Below, piece after piece: positions 1 to 6,933 of a stretch of 8,796 nt of DNA. A model generated the notes under the pieces. It worked only from the letters and a program-made list of their open reading frames with translations. It ran no database searches and was not told the DNA's origin. Position 1 is the first letter of the stretch, and every line of letters starts with the position of its first letter. The DNA is from Lachnospiraceae bacterium (lineage in GTDB: Bacteria; Bacillota; Clostridia; Lachnospirales; Lachnospiraceae), in contig JAFUUM010000314.1 of NCBI GenBank assembly GCA_017477805.1, positions 1 through 8,796 of the forward strand. The letters are read 5' to 3'. The position numbers were made by a program, and so were the translations under genes.

Positions 1-644
1 AAGGTCACAACACTCTGACCGTTAAATACCATGTGCATGATAAAGGTGGCCCATATGGAACCTGTGGCTTCCATCAGCAGCGCCATCATCACCCCAAGGG
101 CAAAGGCATAACCCAACTGATTGAAGTTCATATGCATGATACCGAAAGCCAGTGCCGACATGATCACAGCACCCACCAGGTTCCGGGATCTCCGGTATCC
201 ATGATAGATCACTCCCCGGAAAGCAAGTTCTTCACACATGGGTCCAAACATGGCCATAGTAAGAAACATGAGCCAGAAGGGCATATCCGCCACTTCTCCG
301 GCAACCTGACCGACTACATTGTCCACAAACAGCATGGATACCGCATTCATAAAGTTTGCCAGGGGGATACACAGGATCGTATACAGGATCACAAGCAGGA
401 TCGTTGTGAACCGAATCTTGTGAAAGCCAAGGAAATCATTGATCTTCGTTCCTTTCTCTTTTTGGATCAATGCCATAAAAAGGATAGGAAGAAGTACGAT
501 GGACTCACTCAGCAGGATATTCTGGGCAAAATCCAGGTCCGGAACCGATCCACCGCTTAAGAGCACGGCATAGATCGCGGTAACAAACAGGATATCTACT
601 ATTACAAAGGCAAGGAAAGCCCTGCCCGATCTGGCTGAATTCAT
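1..644 (-). CDS. CPBP-family (CAAX/Rce1-like) intramembrane metalloprotease, 3' end cut by window
   Basis: Reading the minus strand from the ATG at 644 gives 214 codons without a stop before the left edge, so the C-terminus is missing. The start is MNSARSGRAFLAFVIVDILF, and several membrane segments follow (about 9-30, 45-61, 79-99, 122-136, 157-172, 177-192). All three CPBP motifs are present: EExxxR as E138, E139 and R143 in MCEELAFRG; FxxxH as F167 and H171 in FGIMH; and HxxxN as H204 and N208. These make up the predicted glutamate-activated intramembrane active site. Family members process prenylated proteins in eukaryotes; bacterial ones are often linked to peptide maturation or immunity, with many of unknown substrate. 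GGGG directly after the CvfB TAA and GAGGA next to the ATG both offer ribosome contact. The gap to CvfB is 14 bases. No bacteriocin-like small gene is seen nearby in the window. Confidence 0.93.
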   Translation of the reverse strand, partial: MNSARSGRAFLAFVIVDILFVTAIYAVLLSGGSVPDLDFAQNILLSESIVLLPILFMALIQKEKGTKINDFLGFHKIRFTTILLVILYTILCIPLANFMNAVSMLFVDNVVGQVAGEVADMPFWLMFLTMAMFGPMCEELAFRGVIYHGYRRSRNLVGAVIMSALAFGIMHMNFNQLGYAFALGVMMALLMEATGSIWATFIMHMVFNGQSVVT

Positions 645-658
645 TCCTCATTATCCCC

Positions 659-1489
659 TTATACCAGTCTGATCCCGTCGCTGCCGATCTCGACCTTCTT
701 TTCCTTATATAATCTGCCGGCTGCACGTTTAAACTCATTTTTACTCATGCCCGTGATGGCACGGATCTGTTCTGGATCGGATTTATCCCCGATCTCCAGG
801 GCACCACCGGCCTTCTTGATAAGATCCAGTAATCTCTCCGCATCGGAATCCATCTGAAGATAAGCCTTTTCACGGATAGCCAGATCGATCTTGCCGTCCG
901 CTTTGATGGCGGTCACTCTGGCTTTGATGATATCTCCCACCTTCGGCGGATTGCCAAAGAGCTGCTTTGTGGGGATCAGCGCGGAATATCTGTCGTCGAT
1001 GGCCACAAAGGCACCGAAATTATCGCTGATCTCATACACTCTGCCCGTAACTTCCTGCTCTTTTTTGAAAGAACCGCCCTTTTCCAGGTAGTGATAGACC
1101 TTCATGGTGGCAGCAAGACGTCCGGATTTGTCCACATAAAGGGCTGCAAGCACGCTGTCTCCGGCATTGATCTCGCCGGTCATCTCTCTAAAGGGCAGCA
1201 AAAGATCTCTTTCCAGGCCCCAGTCCAGGAAAGCGCCGATCTTTGTCATGTCTTTTACCGTGAGCAGTGCAACCTTTCCCAGTTCCAGTTTGGGTTCTCT
1301 GGTGGTTGCGATCAGTCTGTCGTCCGAATCCTTATACAGAAAGACCTCCAGTTCATCCCCAACCTTTGTGTTTTCCGGCACCTGTGCGGCCGGGAGCAGG
1401 ACGCGGTCTGTCTCATCTCCGAGATAGATTCCGAAATCCACTGTTTTGTATACGGGTAATGTCTGTTTCTTTCCAAGTTCTAATGTCAT
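659..1489 (-). CDS. cvfB: CvfB-family S1-domain RNA-binding protein
   Basis: A soluble 276-residue protein with the CvfB/YitL layout: three S1-like beta-barrels then a C-terminal winged helix. The first barrel is about residues 1-62 (VDFGIYLGDETDRVLLP). The second is 66-130 (VKDMTKIGAFLDWGLERDLLLP, 78-99). The third is 145-207 (GRVYEISDNFGAFVAIDDRYSALIP). The winged helix is 213-276 (ITGMSKNEFKRAAGRLYKE, 245-263). In Staphylococcus aureus the homologue binds RNA and affects virulence-factor expression; its exact job in clostridia is unknown to me. Length and domain order are normal. It starts 1 base after the membrane-protein stop and ends 14 bases before the CPBP protease, so it is embedded in the four-gene unit. 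That position may simply reflect co-transcription of a housekeeping gene. Confidence 0.9.
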   Translation of the reverse strand: MTLELGKKQTLPVYKTVDFGIYLGDETDRVLLPAAQVPENTKVGDELEVFLYKDSDDRLIATTREPKLELGKVALLTVKDMTKIGAFLDWGLERDLLLPFREMTGEINAGDSVLAALYVDKSGRLAATMKVYHYLEKGGSFKKEQEVTGRVYEISDNFGAFVAIDDRYSALIPTKQLFGNPPKVGDIIKARVTAIKADGKIDLAIREKAYLQMDSDAERLLDLIKKAGGALEIGDKSDPEQIRAITGMSKNEFKRAAGRLYKEKKVEIGSDGIRLV

Positions 1490-1490
1490 G

Positions 1491-3038
1491 TTATTCCGTC
1501 CTTTCAAGTTCCTCTTCCGTCATCAGGCGGACCGACGAGAGGCTGTAATATCTGCTGACACCACCGTTTCTCCAATCATCCGGATCTTCCGTGATATCCT
1601 CGATAAAAAAGAGCCAGGGTTTGTTCTGGTAGGGGATCAGGAGCACATTCTGACCTGCGGATGTCTCCAGGATCTCCCGTCTTTCCATATATTCGTTATA
1701 GTACCATGCCGCCTGCGGTACCCGAATGTAATAATATGCTGAGAACGTGGTGAACGTTCCCAGGGGGTTGTGATGGAAGTGTACACTCCCCCACATCAAT
1801 ATGGCAAGTATGAGAAAACCGCTCAAATGAAGAGTGAAGTCCTTCCTGCCCTTCTCGCCCAAAACACGTCTGAGCCAGCCGATGAAATATCCTTCATTGA
1901 TGATCAATAAAAGCTGGTAGGACATCCTGACCACGTTCAAAAGACGGGAAAGGCCCGCATGTCCCAGGGAATACCAGCTGGATGTGAACCCGGATGCCAG
2001 AATGCAAAAGGAGTACAAAAGCACCAGGCCGGGCAGGGGAAACCGGAAGCCGCTTTCCCCGTTCTCTTTTCCAAAAATGTGCCAGAACACCGGGATGAGC
2101 ATCACAAGCACAAGAGCCGTAAACACATCCATCCATTTCACGCTGTAAGAGGCCGCGCTTCCGAAAGAGAGCAGGATCGACTGCAGAGCAGGCTTTCCCC
2201 AGCCCACATAATTATCGGCCCGGATCGCATTTCCGGGGGCCGTGATATTCAAAAGGAAACACAAAAGCGTCACCGCAAGAGGGATCAGGCTGATGAATGC
2301 ACGCCTCTTTTCATATAAGAAAAGAATGCCGCAGGTGGCTGCCGCCAAAAGGATACCCATTACGGATGTGGCATAGTTGGTACCACCGGTGCCAACAGCA
2401 AACAGGATCGAAAGGATCAGATAAACGATCTTCTTCCACAGGGATTTTACCTGAACAAGCCTTACGATACAGCATAGCAAAAGGATCATCACGGAATGCA
2501 TGAACATATAATGCACAGCCGCATTGTACCAGGTGAGTCCCGAAGGGATCGTATAGATCTTTTCAATGGTCAGGATCGATGCGATCGCCCCCAGGGAGAT
2601 CCATTCCATATTTTTCTTATGAAGACAGTCTTTCAAGAGCGTCCTTGCCAACATAAGACAGGCAAGGGTCATCCCCGCGATGATCATGGCAGGGACCAGT
2701 TTATAACCGCGGTAATTAAAGATATGAGGAGACAGCGCCATCAAGAAAATGGATGAAAATGTACCCTGCCAGGTCCGATAGGAATCCTGTGCCTGGGCAG
2801 CCGCTGCCTTTAACACGGCAAAAACGTTGTGGGTTTCCTGCCACGCGGCGTGGGTTTTGACGGTATATCCGAAATCATCCAGCTGCGGAGCATTCCACTT
2901 CCCCACGTATATGATCGGAAGGATCAAGGCCAGGTACGTGAGTACCATAAGGACAGCAAGCCTTTTATCCTGCAGCGGATAAAGAAGGATCTTGCCCAGC
3001 ATTTTCCCTATTCCATTTTTCTTTTCCTTATTCTCCAT
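1491..3038 (-). CDS. Polytopic membrane protein, DUF6056/GT-C-like, function unknown
   Basis: A 515-residue integral membrane protein with about 11-13 hydrophobic segments, including roughly 27-47, 115-135, 173-195, 222-242, 248-265, 303-322, 335-351, 373-390 and 404-420. The first segment is followed by a loop with PQLDDFGY, giving D54 and D55. Later come RTWQGTFSSIF (88-98), ITAPGNAIR (265-273) and LSRLLNVVRMSYQ (363-375). An acidic pair after the first helix is the usual catalytic or metal-binding feature of GT-C glycosyltransferases. Together with the APGN motif it recalls DUF6056 proteins, but that assignment is from memory of the family. The hydrophilic tail (about 440-515) probably lies outside the membrane. 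The ATG overlaps the thioesterase stop by 11 bases with only a weak GGTGG site, suggesting translational coupling. A start at Met13 is possible. CvfB begins 1 base after its stop. Substrate unknown. Confidence 0.72.
   Translation of the reverse strand: MENKEKKNGIGKMLGKILLYPLQDKRLAVLMVLTYLALILPIIYVGKWNAPQLDDFGYTVKTHAAWQETHNVFAVLKAAAAQAQDSYRTWQGTFSSIFLMALSPHIFNYRGYKLVPAMIIAGMTLACLMLARTLLKDCLHKKNMEWISLGAIASILTIEKIYTIPSGLTWYNAAVHYMFMHSVMILLLCCIVRLVQVKSLWKKIVYLILSILFAVGTGGTNYATSVMGILLAAATCGILFLYEKRRAFISLIPLAVTLLCFLLNITAPGNAIRADNYVGWGKPALQSILLSFGSAASYSVKWMDVFTALVLVMLIPVFWHIFGKENGESGFRFPLPGLVLLYSFCILASGFTSSWYSLGHAGLSRLLNVVRMSYQLLLIINEGYFIGWLRRVLGEKGRKDFTLHLSGFLILAILMWGSVHFHHNPLGTFTTFSAYYYIRVPQAAWYYNEYMERREILETSAGQNVLLIPYQNKPWLFFIEDITEDPDDWRNGGVSRYYSLSSVRLMTEEELERTE
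1499..1504 (-). promoter_or_regulatory. Ribosome binding site that fixes the CvfB start
   Basis: AAAGGA on the minus strand, inside the end of the membrane-protein gene, lies 9 bases before the ATG at 1489. The frame also opens at a TTG at 1507, but this site would then fall within the coding sequence, so the ATG is preferred. Confidence 0.7.
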
Positions 3039-3747
3039 AGATCAGATCCACCACAGCGTAGGGATTATTGTGTTCATCATTTAAGGAAACGATACAGTTT
3101 TCTGCCGTGTAGTATAGCATAGGCAGGATCCTGTTTCCCAATTTGGCCTGGGCCTTATATTCCGTTCTCAGCCTTGCCACCTTCTTGCCCTCCGGCAGAA
3201 AGTCCATGGCCATGCTCACGTACATACCGTTGTTCACATGATGATTGGCATCCAGGTGATGTCTGGACACAATGATCTCCCGGCCCTGTTCCCCCTGGGT
3301 ATCCGGGCGGATCTTCCTGGGCAGGTAGTCCATATCCAGTTTTTCTTCCATATCATATGCGTTCAACACTTTTTCCGGGATATCGGCAGGCTTGCCGGTT
3401 GTCATATTCAGCATTGTCCAGATGGTGTTAGCCACGGCGATCCGTTTCCCGGTCTCATCATACATGGCGTAATTACGGTATCCCAGAAAACTCTGACACC
3501 GGTAGGGAACAGTTTCGATCCGTACCCTTTCCCCTTCATGAGGGTAACGGGCCACATCGATCTGCCAGCAGTTTAAGACCCACGCAAGATCCATGGCTTT
3601 CAGATAATCCATGCCGATATCGAGATCGTCCGACTGAAAAGTGGAGCAATCCTGAAAATAGTTAAGGATCCCTACCAGGGATAATCTCTGCGTTTCGTCC
3701 ACTTCACTGTATCTGATCCTGCTGCCAAAACCGTACATTTTCCGCAT
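3028..3747 (-). CDS. Acyl-ACP thioesterase (FAT/bacterial type)
   Basis: Predicted cytoplasmic hydrolase releasing free fatty acid from acyl carrier protein. The 239 residues fit two tandem hot-dog folds, as in bacterial members of the plant FatA/FatB family. The first is about residues 5-130, with RYSEVDETQRLSLVGILNYFQD (12-33) and WVLNCWQIDVARYPHEGERV (56-75). The second is about 155-238. The second fold holds the active-site segment LDANHHVNNGMYV, giving D166, N168 and H170, followed by TEYKAQAKLG with E196. The cysteine found near here in plant enzymes aligns with alanine. A GGGGG tract sits 6 bases before the ATG at 3747; a second in-frame ATG at codon 4 (3738) is an alternative start. 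The stop overlaps the next gene by 11 bases. Chain-length preference cannot be read from the sequence. Confidence 0.88.
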   Translation of the reverse strand: MRKMYGFGSRIRYSEVDETQRLSLVGILNYFQDCSTFQSDDLDIGMDYLKAMDLAWVLNCWQIDVARYPHEGERVRIETVPYRCQSFLGYRNYAMYDETGKRIAVANTIWTMLNMTTGKPADIPEKVLNAYDMEEKLDMDYLPRKIRPDTQGEQGREIIVSRHHLDANHHVNNGMYVSMAMDFLPEGKKVARLRTEYKAQAKLGNRILPMLYYTAENCIVSLNDEHNNPYAVVDLIYGE

Positions 3748-3768
3748 CTGCCCCCAATGTCATATTTA

Positions 3769-3789
3769 CCCCGGCCCAAGGGACCGGGG
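3769..3789 (-). other. GC-rich hairpin between uxaA and the thioesterase gene
   Basis: CCCCGG (3769-3774) and CCGGGG (3784-3789) form a perfect six-pair stem that can extend by a further C/G pair or two around a CUUG-type loop with one bulged base. It sits in the 56-base gap after uxaA. No T-run follows it on either strand, so it is not a standard intrinsic terminator. It could slow RNA polymerase, protect the 3' end of the uxa message, or act in the leader of the downstream gene. Confidence 0.5.
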
Positions 3790-3802
3790 AACGTTCTCAT
3801 CA

Positions 3803-3808
3803 ATTATA
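3803..3808 (-). promoter_or_regulatory. Candidate -10 box for the thioesterase operon
   Basis: A perfect TATAAT on the minus strand overlaps the uxaA stop codon. Initiation about 7 bases downstream would give a leader of roughly 45-50 bases before the thioesterase start. No convincing -35 box is seen: the hexamer at 17-base spacing is AATCTT. There is no clear extended -10 TG either. Treat as a candidate only. Confidence 0.3.
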
Positions 3809-5306
3809 ATACAACTCCGTCTTTAAAGATTGAAATTTCTCTGCAGCCGTGTTCTTCCGCCTTTGTCAGCTTACCGCTGGCCACTTCGCACACATAGTCC
3901 AGCAGTCTGTCACCGGCCGCATCCAGGCTCTCTCCGTCCACAACGGAACCGGCATTAAAGTCGATCCAGTTGTTCTTCTTTTCAAAAAGAGCATTATTCG
4001 TCGAGATCTTCACTGTGGGTGCCGGAGCCCCGAAAGGAGTTCCTCTACCCGTGGTAAACAGGATCAGGTGCGCCCCTGCTGCCGTAAGATCCGTAGCGCT
4101 CACCAGGTCATTACCGGGGCCGGACAAAACGTTCAGGCCCTTTTTGGTAACAGGCTCCGCGTATTTTAACACATCCACGACCTGCGCGCTACCACCCTTC
4201 TGAACACAGCCGCAGGACTTGTCTTCCAGGGTGGTGATACCGCCATCCTTATTACCGGGGCTGGGATTTTCATAAACCACCTGTCCGTGATCCGTGAAAT
4301 ACTTCTTAAAGTCATTGACCATATCCACGGCCTTATTAAATACCGCTTCGTTTTCACATCTGGAAAACAGGATATTCTCCGCACCGAACATTTCCGGTAC
4401 TTCCGTTAACACCGTGGATCCGCCAAGGGCAATGAGGCGGTCGGAGAAACGACCCACCGTAGGGTTGGCAGTAATTCCGGAGAGGCCGTCGGAACCGCCG
4501 CACTTCATGCCTACCACAAGTTCGCTGACAGGCATCTCTTCCCGGGTAAATTTGCCCGCATATTCCGCAAGTTCTTTTAAGAGTGCGGAACCACTCTCCA
4601 GTTCATCCTCCACTTCCTGGGTGATGAGGAACTTCACACGTCTTTCATCTACATCCCCCAGTGCTTCCTTGAACATGGGCAGGGTCAGATTCTCACAGCC
4701 AAGGCCAAGGCAAAGAACACCGCCTGCATTGGGGTGTTTTACCAGAGCTGCAAGGAGCTTCTTGGTCTGTTCCAGATCTCCTCCCAGCTGGCTGCAGCCA
4801 AAGGGATGGGGGAAATAGTAAAGGCCGTCGATGCTGCCCTTAACCAGATCCTGGTTTTCTTCCACCAGCTGTTTTGCCACGCCGTTTACGCAGCCCACAA
4901 TGGGAATGATCCAGAGCTCGTTACGAATGGCTGCTCTGCCATCGTCCCGTCTGTAACCCCGGAAGGTATGAGGCGCCGGTGCTGGCATTTCGTAGACTTT
5001 ATGATCGTAAACATACTCTCCTTCTTCGGAAAGCTGGGTTTTTACGTTGTGGGTGTGGACCCAGCTGCCGGGGGCGATGTCCTGTTTTGCCACAGCGATG
5101 ACATTTCCGTATTTGATCACGGATCCACCTTCCGGGATCTTGCAAAGTGCGATCTTATGACCTCTGGGGATATCTTCCGTTGCCGTAACTTCCAAGCCTT
5201 CTGCAGCAAGACCCGTGTTCTCTTTAACTTGTACGGTCTCTCCTTTGGAAATGTTTTCCAGTGCCACTGCTACATTATCTGCGGGATGGATATGGATGTA
5301 TTTCAT
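3804..5306 (-). CDS. uxaA: Altronate dehydratase
   Basis: Iron-dependent cytoplasmic dehydratase turning D-altronate into 2-keto-3-deoxy-D-gluconate, the last step of the galacturonate-specific branch. The 500-residue product has the full two-part UxaA layout. A small SAF domain lies at about residues 1-90 (IHPADNVAVAL, then TEDIPRGHKIALC). A short linker follows, then the large UxaA C-terminal domain from about 115. That domain shows GYRRDDGRAAIRNELWIIP (117-135), PFGCSQLGGD with C171, LGLGCENL with C204, GMKCGGSDGLSGITANPTVG with C269 (266-285), and TTGRGTPFGAPAPT (418-431). An AAAGGAG site 7 bases before the ATG supports the start. It is 129 bases from uxaB across a large palindrome, so it may have its own expression control. 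Galactarate dehydratase is a homologue, but the uxaC-uxaB context favours altronate. Confidence 0.96.
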   Translation of the reverse strand: MKYIHIHPADNVAVALENISKGETVQVKENTGLAAEGLEVTATEDIPRGHKIALCKIPEGGSVIKYGNVIAVAKQDIAPGSWVHTHNVKTQLSEEGEYVYDHKVYEMPAPAPHTFRGYRRDDGRAAIRNELWIIPIVGCVNGVAKQLVEENQDLVKGSIDGLYYFPHPFGCSQLGGDLEQTKKLLAALVKHPNAGGVLCLGLGCENLTLPMFKEALGDVDERRVKFLITQEVEDELESGSALLKELAEYAGKFTREEMPVSELVVGMKCGGSDGLSGITANPTVGRFSDRLIALGGSTVLTEVPEMFGAENILFSRCENEAVFNKAVDMVNDFKKYFTDHGQVVYENPSPGNKDGGITTLEDKSCGCVQKGGSAQVVDVLKYAEPVTKKGLNVLSGPGNDLVSATDLTAAGAHLILFTTGRGTPFGAPAPTVKISTNNALFEKKNNWIDFNAGSVVDGESLDAAGDRLLDYVCEVASGKLTKAEEHGCREISIFKDGVVL

Positions 5307-5357
5307 GTATTCTCTCCTTTATTAAATACCCCTTCTCTTTCCGGGTAAAAATGCGCA

Positions 5358-5417
5358 GATCCCAAGCAGTCACAGGTTCCGCCCTTTTATAAAGCGTATC
5401 TGTGATCGCTTGGGATC
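5358..5417 (-). repeat. 60-base near-perfect palindrome between uxaB and uxaA
   Basis: Two 18-base arms (5358-5375 and 5400-5417) are inverted copies matching at 16 of 18 positions; the outer ten bases, GATCCCAAGC and GCTTGGGATC, match perfectly. In the transcript one of the two mismatches becomes a G-U pair, leaving a single A-C mismatch. The 24-base loop could itself form a short CGCUUU/AGGGCG stem. The structure starts about 18 bases after the uxaB stop codon and ends 51 bases before the uxaA start. A TTTTT run follows six bases after the stem, which is too far for a standard intrinsic terminator. Likely roles are an mRNA stabiliser or processing site, a partial terminator that tunes uxaA relative to uxaB, or a dispersed palindromic element. 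Confidence 0.85.
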
Positions 5418-5435
5418 CTGTTATTTCTATATTTA

Positions 5436-6923
5436 TTACAGACAGGAAGCGTATGCTGCTTCTGCTCCCTCGTTTCGGATCTTTGTAAGATCTGCAAGTA
5501 CGGTCTCTTCCAGATCTGCGATCTTGGTCAGATCCTGATCCCACATTTTCTCATTGGACAAAACAGCCTTTACAAGTTCTGCATCGGAAGCATCCCTGTG
5601 CTCGAAGTAGAAATCCAGTACCCATGCATCGTCCTGGATCTTATATTCATTGCCTGCAGGGCGGACACAGATCAGGCCGTCTTCTTCTCTGCGGGTGATC
5701 TTTGTGCTGTAGAATGCGATATATGCAGCCAGAGACATGGTCAGGCACACGGGCAGTTTTCCGAACTTCTCAATGTACTCCAGGAAGGAAGGCATGTTAC
5801 GTGCTTTCCACTTAGAGGTGGAGTTCAGGGAAATGCTCATGAGCAGATGATCCACGAAAGGATTGTTAAAACGATCCGTTACGGCAGCGGCAAAGTTTTC
5901 GCAGTCTTCCTTATCCAAAGGAAGGATGGGAATAACTTCCTCATACAGCATCTTATTCATAAAGCCACGGATGCTGTCATTGTGCATGCAGTCGCGAACG
6001 ATATCCTGACCGGACAGATAAGCGCCCAGTACAAAACCGGTGTGTGCGCCGTTGAGGATACGTACTTTTCTCTTTTTATAAGGAGCAACTTCGGGAACCA
6101 CATGTACGTTCACGCCGGCTTTCTTGAAAGGAAGTTTTTCTTCCAGCCATGCAGGTCCTTCGATGTACCAAACACCGAAGACTTCACCAACATCCAGCAG
6201 AGGATCTTCGTAGCCATGCTCTTTATCCAGTTCTTCAACTTCCTTGGGATCACGGATACGGCCGGGTACGATACGGTCTACAAGGGTAGAACAGAAAGTA
6301 TTCTCTTCATTGATCCACTTCTTGAAGTCTTCACCCAGGCCCCAATCATCGATGTGGAGGTTCACACATCTCTGAAGCTCTTTTCCGTTGTTGTCGATCA
6401 GCTCGCAGGAAAGGATCACGAGGCCTTTCTGTCCTGCTTTGAAACGCTCATACAGAAGAACGGTCAGCTTTGCGGGGAAGGAATCCGGGGGAAGCTGATC
6501 AGCCTTGCTGTTGGGATCATAAACGATACCTGCCTCAGTAGTGTTGCAGGAGATGTATTCCAGGTCGGGAGATACGGCAACAGCCTTTACTGCCTCCCAG
6601 TCAGTGTAGGGATTCAGGCAGTTCTTTACAGCAGAGATCACACGTCTCTTATTGACCTTCTCTCCCTTTTCACTACCGCGCAGATACAGGGTATACAGGC
6701 CTTCCTGCTCGTTGATCAGGTCCGTCAGTCCCTGTGCGATGGGCTGTACCAGAGTGATCTTGCCGTTCCAGCCGGCCTTCTCGTTGGACATATCAAAAAA
6801 ATAATCTACAAATGCACGCAGGAAGTTGCCTTCGCCGAACTGCAGCATCTTCACGGGTGCGTCTTTTAAAATATATCCGTCATAACCGGACTTTTCCAAT
6901 ACTTCGTAATTTAACTTTGCCAT
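5436..6923 (-). CDS. uxaB: Tagaturonate reductase (altronate oxidoreductase)
   Basis: NAD-dependent cytoplasmic enzyme of the polyol-specific long-chain (mannitol) dehydrogenase family. It reduces D-tagaturonate to D-altronate, the second step of galacturonate catabolism. The product is 495 residues, a normal family length. The N-terminal Rossmann-like nucleotide-binding region carries KMLQFGEGNFLRAFVDYFF (25-43). The conserved catalytic signature K-x4-N-x2-H is seen as K286, N291 and H294 in KVRILNGAH, within the helical C-terminal domain. An AAGGAG site 6 bases before the ATG overlaps the uxaC stop codon. UxaB and fructuronate reductase (UxuB) are related. Residues such as the 'GVWYIEGP' segment (250-257), plus the uxaC and uxaA neighbours with no uxuA in sight, favour UxaB. 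The gene is intact. Its reverse frame stays open for 423 codons because TTA, CTA and TCA codons are avoided. Confidence 0.94.
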   Translation of the reverse strand: MAKLNYEVLEKSGYDGYILKDAPVKMLQFGEGNFLRAFVDYFFDMSNEKAGWNGKITLVQPIAQGLTDLINEQEGLYTLYLRGSEKGEKVNKRRVISAVKNCLNPYTDWEAVKAVAVSPDLEYISCNTTEAGIVYDPNSKADQLPPDSFPAKLTVLLYERFKAGQKGLVILSCELIDNNGKELQRCVNLHIDDWGLGEDFKKWINEENTFCSTLVDRIVPGRIRDPKEVEELDKEHGYEDPLLDVGEVFGVWYIEGPAWLEEKLPFKKAGVNVHVVPEVAPYKKRKVRILNGAHTGFVLGAYLSGQDIVRDCMHNDSIRGFMNKMLYEEVIPILPLDKEDCENFAAAVTDRFNNPFVDHLLMSISLNSTSKWKARNMPSFLEYIEKFGKLPVCLTMSLAAYIAFYSTKITRREEDGLICVRPAGNEYKIQDDAWVLDFYFEHRDASDAELVKAVLSNEKMWDQDLTKIADLEETVLADLTKIRNEGAEAAYASCL

Positions 6924-6933
6924 TTTGTTCTCC

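Noticed and set aside
372..402. Three CAGGATC units spaced exactly 12 bases apart
   Set aside because: They encode recurring Ile-Leu pairs (ATC CTG) in a membrane helix of the CPBP protease, so codon choice and hydrophobic repetition explain them.
33..560. 175-codon plus-strand frame near the left edge
   Set aside because: It is rich in histidine and glutamine with no family resemblance. The minus strand here encodes a CPBP protease with all three motifs, which explains the open frame.
5358..5417. Palindrome as a CRP-like operator or transposon inverted repeat
   Set aside because: The TCACA and TGTGA elements are in the wrong relative order and too far apart for a CRP site. No target duplication or transposase flanks the arms.
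5598..6869. 423-codon open frame on the plus strand opposite uxaB
   Set aside because: It is the codon-register shadow of uxaB, starts and ends inside that gene, lacks a recognisable ribosome binding site and resembles no family I know.
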